Source: Variovorax sp. CF079 (lineage in GTDB: Bacteria; Pseudomonadota; Gammaproteobacteria; Burkholderiales; Burkholderiaceae_C). From it: DNA of 64,000 bases. This document shows, piece by piece, positions 57,329 to 64,000 of this stretch. The notes beneath the pieces are model-generated. The model ran no database searches and was not told where the DNA came from. It saw nothing but the letters and a program-made list of their open reading frames with translations. The DNA is taken from NCBI RefSeq assembly GCF_900101545.1, contig NZ_FMZU01000011.1, positions 124,001 through 188,000 of the forward strand, in the 5' to 3' direction. Both the position numbers and the translations under genes were made by a program. Position 1 is the stretch's first letter. Every line of letters starts with the position of its first letter.

Positions 57329-57410
57329 CAGGCCTCCCGCCGGGCCGCCCCGAGGGGGGCCTGCGCCCCCTCGGGGGGCAGCGAATACACGAAGTGATGA
57401 ACGTGGGGGC
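57328..57410 (-). repeat. 83-bp dispersed repeat, copy B, between hscB and hscA
   Basis: Reverse-oriented copy of the element at 49800-49882. Both start GCCCCCACG and end GGCCTGA, and share TGCCCCCCGAGGGGGC and GGGGCGGCCCGGCG. The final A of this copy is the first base of the hscA ATG. The GGGAGG that serves as ribosome-binding site replaces GCCGG of copy A. The copy makes up most of the 93-bp gap to hscB. Confidence 0.88.
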
Positions 57411-57421
57411 AATTCATCCCG

Positions 57422-57940
57422 CTATTGTCCCCACTGCTCGGACTTGGCTTCGATGTCCTGTGCAAAGCGCTCTATGAACATGAGGGCTCTCACCTGGCGC
57501 GCCGCGCCGGGGTAATCGCCTTTCTCGTCGATCAGCCAGTCGAGCGAGGACAGCGCACGAGCGCGGCCAACCTCGACCTCCGCGCGCAGCTTGTCGAGCG
57601 CGGCGGCGTCGCGCGCGTCATCGAGCTCCTCCCGCCATTCCATCTGCTGATGGAGGAAATCCGGGGGCATCGCCGTGTTTTTCTCGGCATCGATGGGGGA
57701 GCCGTTCAGCGCGCACAAATAGCTCGCCCGCTTGATCGGGTCCTTGAGCCGCTGATAGGCCTCATTGATGCGCACCGACCACTGCATCGCGACACGCTGT
57801 GCCGCAGCGCCCTGGGCCGCAAAGCGATCGGGGTGCGCCTCGCGCTGCAGTTCCTTCCAGCGCGCGTCCAGCGCGGCACGGTCCTGCGCAAAGCGGGCAG
57901 GCACGGCGAAAAGTTCGAAGTCGGTGTCGTTCAGGTTCAT
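57422..57940 (-). CDS. hscB: Fe-S cluster co-chaperone HscB (J-protein)
   Basis: A 172-aa J-domain protein with HPD at 36-38 (REAHPDRF), QWSVRINEAYQRLKDPIKRA, and the C-terminal three-helix domain that holds IscU (ALSSLDWLIDEKGDY). It stimulates HscA ATPase. The ATG at 57940 (MNLNDTDFEL) is used because the J-domain begins there; a farther ATG at 57964 gives eight more residues. Confidence 0.95.
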   Translation of the reverse strand: MNLNDTDFELFAVPARFAQDRAALDARWKELQREAHPDRFAAQGAAAQRVAMQWSVRINEAYQRLKDPIKRASYLCALNGSPIDAEKNTAMPPDFLHQQMEWREELDDARDAAALDKLRAEVEVGRARALSSLDWLIDEKGDYPGAARQVRALMFIERFAQDIEAKSEQWGQ

Positions 57941-58001
57941 GGCGATAAAAAGCCGCCAGCACATGACATGGTGGCGGCTCGGGCGCGAAGCCGATCGGAA
58001 A

Positions 58002-58325
58002 TCAGATGCGGAAGCTTTCGCCGCAGCCGCAGCGGTCGCGTTCGTTCGGGTTGTTGAACTTGAAGCCCTCGTTGAGGCCTTCCCGCACGAAATCCAGCTG
58101 CGTGCCGTCGATGTACGCCAAGCTCTTGGGGTCGACCAGCACTTTCACGCCATGGTCTTCGAACACGACATCTTCGGGCGCCAGTTCGTCCACGTACTCG
58201 AGCTTGTAGGCCAGGCCCGAGCAGCCCGTGGTCTTGACGCCCAGCCGCACGCCCACGCCCTTGCCCCGCTTCCCGAGGTAGCGGGTGACGTGGCGCGCGG
58301 CCGATTCGGTGAGGGTCACAGCCAT
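58002..58325 (-). CDS. iscA: iron-sulfur cluster assembly protein IscA
   Basis: A 107-aa A-type carrier with the three cluster ligands Cys35 (TTGCSG), Cys99 and Cys101 (RCGCGES). It accepts clusters from IscU or IscS and passes them on to apoproteins. Its start lies 1 bp after the iscU stop. Length and sequence are exactly family-like. Confidence 0.97.
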   Translation of the reverse strand: MAVTLTESAARHVTRYLGKRGKGVGVRLGVKTTGCSGLAYKLEYVDELAPEDVVFEDHGVKVLVDPKSLAYIDGTQLDFVREGLNEGFKFNNPNERDRCGCGESFRI

Positions 58326-58326
58326 G

Positions 58327-58740
58327 TCAGTGAGCAGCTTCCGTGCTTGCCACGGTAGCGCCGTGCTTGGCCTTGTAGTCGCTGACGGCCGCCTTGATCG
58401 CGTCTTCCGCGAGGATCGAGCAGTGGATCTTGACCGGCGGCAGCGCCAGTTCTTCGGCGATCTGCGCATTCTTCAGCGCGGCCGCTTGGTCGAGGGTCTT
58501 GCCCTTGACCCATTCGGTCACGAGGGAAGAGGACGCGATCGCCGAGCCGCAACCATAGGTCTTGAAGCGCGCGTCTTCGATCACACCGGTTTCCGGGTTG
58601 ACCTTGATCTGCAGCTTCATGACGTCGCCGCACGCCGGTGCGCCGACCATGCCCGTGCCCACCGAGTCGTCGCCCTTTTCGAAGGAGCCGACGTTGCGGG
58701 GGTTTTCATAGTGGTCGATGACCTTGGATGAATATGCCAT
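58327..58740 (-). CDS. iscU: iron-sulfur cluster scaffold IscU
   Basis: A 137-aa scaffold with the ligands Cys37 (PACGDV), Cys64 ([11 protein letters not shown]) and Cys107 (KIHCSIL). The HscA-binding LPPVK motif is conserved (100-104). Assembles [2Fe-2S] clusters from sulfur delivered by IscS. It lies 22 bp after iscS. The short C-terminal tail (VASTEAAH) is extra relative to E. coli. Confidence 0.98.
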   Translation of the reverse strand: MAYSSKVIDHYENPRNVGSFEKGDDSVGTGMVGAPACGDVMKLQIKVNPETGVIEDARFKTYGCGSAIASSSLVTEWVKGKTLDQAAALKNAQIAEELALPPVKIHCSILAEDAIKAAVSDYKAKHGATVASTEAAH

Positions 58741-58762
58741 GGGTGTACCTCTCAGTCTTTGT

Positions 58763-59983
58763 TCAATGCGCCGACCACTGGATCGTGCTGATGTCGATGC
58801 CGTCCTGGAACATTTCCCACAGGGGGCTCAGCTCGCGGAGCTTGGCGACGTTGTGCTTGATGGTGGAGATCGCGTAGTCGATTTCTTCCGCGGTCGTGAA
58901 GCGGCCGATCGTCATGCGCAGGCTGCTGTGCGCGAGCTCGTCGCTACGGCCGAGCGCGCGCAGCACATAGCTGGGCTCCAGGCTGGCCGAGGTGCAGGCC
59001 GAACCGCTCGACACCGCCAGGCCCTTGATGCCCATGATCAGCGACTCGCCCTCGACATAGTTGAAGCTCATGTTGAGGTTGTGCGGCACGCGGTGTTCGA
59101 GGTCGCCGTTGATGAAGACCTGCTCGACGTCCTTCAGGCCGTTGAGCAGGCGCTGCTGCAAGGCACGCGCCTTGACAATGTCTTCCTTCATCTCGAGCTT
59201 GGCAAGGCGGAAAGCCTCGCCCATGCCGACGATCTGGTGGGTGGGCAGAGTGCCCGAGCGCATGCCGCGCTCATGGCCGCCGCCGTGCATCTGGGCTTCC
59301 AGCCGCACGCGCGGCTTGCGACGCACGTACAGCGCGCCGATGCCCTTGGGGCCGTAGGTCTTGTGCGAAGCCAGGCTCATGAGGTCGATCGGCAGGTTCT
59401 TGACGTCGATCTCGACCTTGCCGGTGGCCTGCGCCGCATCGACGTGGAAGATCACGCCCTTTTCGCGGCAGATGTTGCCGAGCGTCACCACGTCCTGGAT
59501 CACGCCGATCTCGTTGTTCACGAACATCACGCTCGCGAGGACGGTGTCGGGGCGAATCGCGGCCTTGAAGACCTCGAGATCGAGCAGGCCGTTTTCCTGC
59601 ACGTCCAGGTAGCTCACTTCGAAGCCCTGGCGCTCGAGTTCACGCATGGTGTCGAGCACGGCCTTGTGCTCGGTCTTGACCGTGATCAGGTGCTTGCCCT
59701 TGCCCTTGTAGAACTGCGCCGCGCCCTTGAGCGCGAGGTTGTTCGACTCGGTGGCGCCCGAAGTCCAGACGATTTCGCGCGGGTCGGCGCCGATCAGGTC
59801 GGCCACGTCGGCACGCGCCTTCTCGACGACCTCCTCCGCTTCCCAGCCCCAGGCGTGGCTGCGCGATGCCGGGTTGCCGAAGTGCTCTCGCAACCAGGGA
59901 ATCATCGCGTCGACGACGCGCGGATCGACCGGCGTCGTCGCGCCGTAGTCGAGATAGATCGGGAAATGAGGAGTGACGTCCAT
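58763..59983 (-). CDS. iscS: cysteine desulfurase IscS
   Basis: A 406-aa class I cysteine desulfurase. Visible are the PLP-binding Lys208 (SHKTYGPKG) and the catalytic Cys330 in the [10 protein letters not shown] loop. It forms persulfide and supplies sulfur to IscU and to thio-tRNA enzymes. The ATG at 59983 is followed by the typical [15 protein letters not shown]. It is 80 bp after iscR. Confidence 0.97.
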   Translation of the reverse strand: MDVTPHFPIYLDYGATTPVDPRVVDAMIPWLREHFGNPASRSHAWGWEAEEVVEKARADVADLIGADPREIVWTSGATESNNLALKGAAQFYKGKGKHLITVKTEHKAVLDTMRELERQGFEVSYLDVQENGLLDLEVFKAAIRPDTVLASVMFVNNEIGVIQDVVTLGNICREKGVIFHVDAAQATGKVEIDVKNLPIDLMSLASHKTYGPKGIGALYVRRKPRVRLEAQMHGGGHERGMRSGTLPTHQIVGMGEAFRLAKLEMKEDIVKARALQQRLLNGLKDVEQVFINGDLEHRVPHNLNMSFNYVEGESLIMGIKGLAVSSGSACTSASLEPSYVLRALGRSDELAHSSLRMTIGRFTTAEEIDYAISTIKHNVAKLRELSPLWEMFQDGIDISTIQWSAH

Positions 59984-60063
59984 GGCTGGCTCAGGCTGGC
60001 GGGGGTTTATCTTTGTCGAAACGGGGTCAAAGCGGATCGAGCGGCGCCGCGAGGCGCCCCCGA

Positions 60064-60600
60064 TCACGACTTGGCGAAGACGTTGCCCAGTGCGAACACC
60101 GAATTCGGGGCGTTGACCCGGATCGGCTTGACCACCGGCTGGCTCGAAATCGCGCGCTTGACCGCCGGCTTGTTCTCGATCTGCACGCCCTTGGCGAGCT
60201 GGTCGTCCACCAGCTTCTGCAGTGTGACGGAATCGAGGAACTCGACCATGCGCTGGTTCAGCGATGCCCACAGCTCATGGGTCATGCAACGGCCGGCTTC
60301 ACCCAGGCAGTTTTCCTTGCCGCCGCATTGCGTGGCATCGATGGGTTCATCGACGGAAACAATGATGTCGGCCACGGTGATATCCGCTGCCTTGCGGCCG
60401 AGCGAATAGCCGCCGCCGGGGCCGCGGGTCGACTCGACCAACTCGTGACGGCGCAGCTTGCCGAACAGCTGTTCGAGGTACGAAAGGGAAATCTGCTGCC
60501 GCTGGCTGATCGCGGCCAGCGTGACCGGACCGGTGTTCTGGCGCAGCGCCAGATCGATCATGGCTGTGACCGCAAAACGGCCTTTGGTAGTGAGACGCAT
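60064..60600 (-). CDS. iscR: IscR, [2Fe-2S] transcriptional regulator of the ISC operon
   Basis: A 178-aa Rrf2-family regulator ([19 protein letters not shown]). The winged helix covers about 1-80. The cluster ligands are Cys92, Cys98, Cys105 and His108; the gap between the second and third Cys is one residue longer than in E. coli (Cys92, 98, 104, His107). It represses its own operon when it carries a cluster. It is the first gene of iscRSUA-hscBA-fdx-dnaQ, and an operator-like inverted repeat is 143 bp upstream. Confidence 0.96.
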   Translation of the reverse strand: MRLTTKGRFAVTAMIDLALRQNTGPVTLAAISQRQQISLSYLEQLFGKLRRHELVESTRGPGGGYSLGRKAADITVADIIVSVDEPIDATQCGGKENCLGEAGRCMTHELWASLNQRMVEFLDSVTLQKLVDDQLAKGVQIENKPAVKRAISSQPVVKPIRVNAPNSVFALGNVFAKS

Positions 60601-60742
60601 CGCAAGCTCCTTTGAGTGCTTACCGTTGAAATGACACCGCGGCTGTTGTGGGCTTCGGTGACGCCGTCTCCGCCCTTCCCGACCCACTTTCCGCTGGTGA
60701 TCCAGTCGGTAGGAGCCGGTTCTTCATCGCGAAGTTCGTTTG

Positions 60743-60766
60743 CTTGAGTAATTCGCTCAAGTATAG
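60743..60766 (-). promoter_or_regulatory. IscR type 1-like operator and -10 element of the isc promoter
   Basis: On the isc strand the sequence reads TATACTTGAG-CGAATTA-CTCAAGC, an inverted repeat CTTGAG/CTCAAG with a 7-bp spacer, of the size and shape of IscR type 1 sites. TATACT at its start (60766-60761) is a 5/6 match to a -10 element, so binding would block transcription. The -35 region is weak, as usual for a regulated promoter. The leader to iscR would be about 155 nt. Confidence 0.65.
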
Positions 60767-60820
60767 CAGAAGGCCCTTCGGCTTGCTCGGGTAAACCCGA
60801 TTGAAAGCTCCAAATGACGA

Positions 60821-62953
<2,133 letters not shown>

Positions 62954-63063
62954 GGCGTGGACCCTGGGAGTTGGTGGCGCGGCCGGTAAAATTCAAGGCA
63001 ACCGGAAAGCTTAAACGCTGATCCGGTGTTCCGTGCATCGATCACCCCCCAAAGGACTTTTCC

Positions 63064-64000
63064 ATGTCAATGTTCACCGCCGTCGAGATGGCGCCGCGCG
63101 ACCCGATCCTGGGCCTCAACGAGCAATTCGCCGCCGACAGCAACCCCAACAAGGTCAATCTCGGCGTCGGCGTCTACTACGACGACAACGGCAAGCTGCC
63201 GCTCTTGCAGTGCGTACAGGCGGTCGAACAGAGCATGACCAAGACGCCCACCGCGCGCGGCTATCTGCCGATCGACGGCATCGCGGCCTATGACAACGCC
63301 GTGAAGGGCCTGGTGTTCGGCGCCGACAGCGAGCCCGTGAAGTCCGGCCGCGTCGCGACCATCCAGGGCATCGGCGGAACCGGTGGCCTCAAGGTCGGCG
63401 CCGACTTCCTCAAGAAGCTCAACCCCGACGCCAAGGTGCTGATCAGCGACCCGAGCTGGGAAAACCACCGCGCCCTGTTCACCAACGCCGGCTTCCCGGT
63501 CGAAAGCTATCCCTACTACGACGCTGCCAAGCGCGGCATCGACTTCGAGGGCATGCTGGCCGCGTTGAACGCCGCCCCGGCCGGCACCATCGTCGTGCTG
63601 CACGCCTGCTGCCACAACCCGACCGGCTACGACATCACGTCGGCCCAGTGGGACCAAGTCGTCGCGGCCGTCAAGTCAAAGAAGCTTGTGGCCTTCCTCG
63701 ACATGGCCTATCAGGGCTTCGGCTACGGCATCCAGGAGGACGGCGCGGCCATCGGCAAGTTCGTCGCTGCCGGCCTGGACTTCTTCGTCTCGACCTCCTT
63801 CTCCAAGAGCTTCAGCCTCTACGGCGAACGCGTCGGCGCCCTCTCGGTGCTGTGCGAAAGCAAGGAAGAAGCCGCGCGCGTGCTGAGCCAGCTCAAGGTC
63901 GCGATCCGCACCAACTACAGCAACCCGCCGACGCACGGGGGCGCCGTGGTCGCAACCGTGCTCGGCACGCCCGAACTGCGCGCGCTGTGGGAACAAGAGC
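63064..64000 (+). CDS. aromatic/aspartate aminotransferase, 3'-truncated by the window
   Basis: The first 312 codons of a class I PLP aminotransferase; the frame is open at the right edge (full length would be about 398 aa). Visible are VNLGVGVYYDDNGKLPLL, GIGGTGGLKVGADFL, the HACCHNPTG loop, DMAYQGFGYG and the PLP lysine Lys248 in STSFSKSFSLYGERVG. It matches TyrB/AspC-type enzymes, which transaminate aspartate or aromatic amino acids; TyrB-like is the likelier. AAAGGAC lies 6 bp before the ATG. Confidence 0.93.
   Translation, partial: MSMFTAVEMAPRDPILGLNEQFAADSNPNKVNLGVGVYYDDNGKLPLLQCVQAVEQSMTKTPTARGYLPIDGIAAYDNAVKGLVFGADSEPVKSGRVATIQGIGGTGGLKVGADFLKKLNPDAKVLISDPSWENHRALFTNAGFPVESYPYYDAAKRGIDFEGMLAALNAAPAGTIVVLHACCHNPTGYDITSAQWDQVVAAVKSKKLVAFLDMAYQGFGYGIQEDGAAIGKFVAAGLDFFVSTSFSKSFSLYGERVGALSVLCESKEEAARVLSQLKVAIRTNYSNPPTHGGAVVATVLGTPELRALWEQE

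Overview
The window is a GC-rich chromosomal segment (about two thirds G+C by eye) that reads as a beta-proteobacterium of the order Burkholderiales, family Comamonadaceae, most like Variovorax. The basis is protein sequence resemblance, gene order (ndk-rlmN-pilW-rodZ-ispG-hisS-yfgM-bamB; iscR-iscS-iscU-iscA-hscB-hscA-fdx) and a lipoyl-domain-fused E3 in the pyruvate dehydrogenase operon. No database search was possible. Almost all of the sequence is core housekeeping genes, densely packed, often with ATGA or TGATG overlaps. The many long antisense reading frames are by-products of the high GC content.

Layout. 1-9.4 kb (minus): scpB-rluB, then ndk-rlmN-pilW-rodZ-ispG-hisS-yfgM-bamB, covering chromosome segregation, rRNA modification, nucleotide balance, pilus and cell shape, isoprenoids, histidyl-tRNA and envelope assembly. 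9.5-14.5 kb: rluD and bamD head to head, a DinG-family helicase with a DUF465 gene, and a PP2C phosphatase. 14.5-21.9 kb (minus): the 2-oxoglutarate dehydrogenase genes sucA-sucB-lpdA, followed by zapE and a coupled exported coiled-coil protein. 22-24 kb: propionyl-CoA synthetase prpE. 24.5-28.3 kb: an accessory-looking patch with an AraC regulator, a SnoaL-like lipoprotein, a quinone oxidoreductase, an unknown 142-aa protein and a frameshifted 5'-truncated sigma-54 activator. 28.4-35.8 kb: an isocitrate/isopropylmalate-family dehydrogenase, DAHP synthase, mmsA with a divergent LysR gene, an isochorismatase-family hydrolase, a PQQ-type sugar dehydrogenase and an NlpC/P60 peptidase. 35.9-42.7 kb (minus): the pyruvate dehydrogenase operon aceE-aceF-[HslV-like gene]-lpdA. 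42.9-46.1 kb (plus): a PAS histidine kinase and LuxR-type response regulator divergent from aceE. 46.2-54.3 kb: folD, prlC, a DUF4124/glutaredoxin protein, rpiA, pyrD, YqjE/YqjK and YqjD membrane proteins, an FAD oxidoreductase, a tiny proline-rich protein and tRNA-Val(CAC). 54.4-60.8 kb (minus): the complete ISC iron-sulfur operon with dnaQ coupled to its end. 60.8-64 kb: uvrB and a divergent, truncated aromatic aminotransferase gene.

Functional picture. Two 2-oxoacid dehydrogenase complexes, each with its own E3, sit 14 kb apart, and folate, pyrimidine, pentose phosphate and shikimate steps lie between or after them. The most unusual arrangement is a proteasome-like (HslV-type, N-terminal Thr) Ntn-hydrolase gene translationally coupled on both sides inside the pyruvate dehydrogenase operon, between E2 and E3. 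Other points for follow-up are an 83-bp dispersed repeat that supplies the likely ribosome-binding site of hscA, a possible leaderless NlpC/P60 transcript, and dnaQ attached to the ISC operon.
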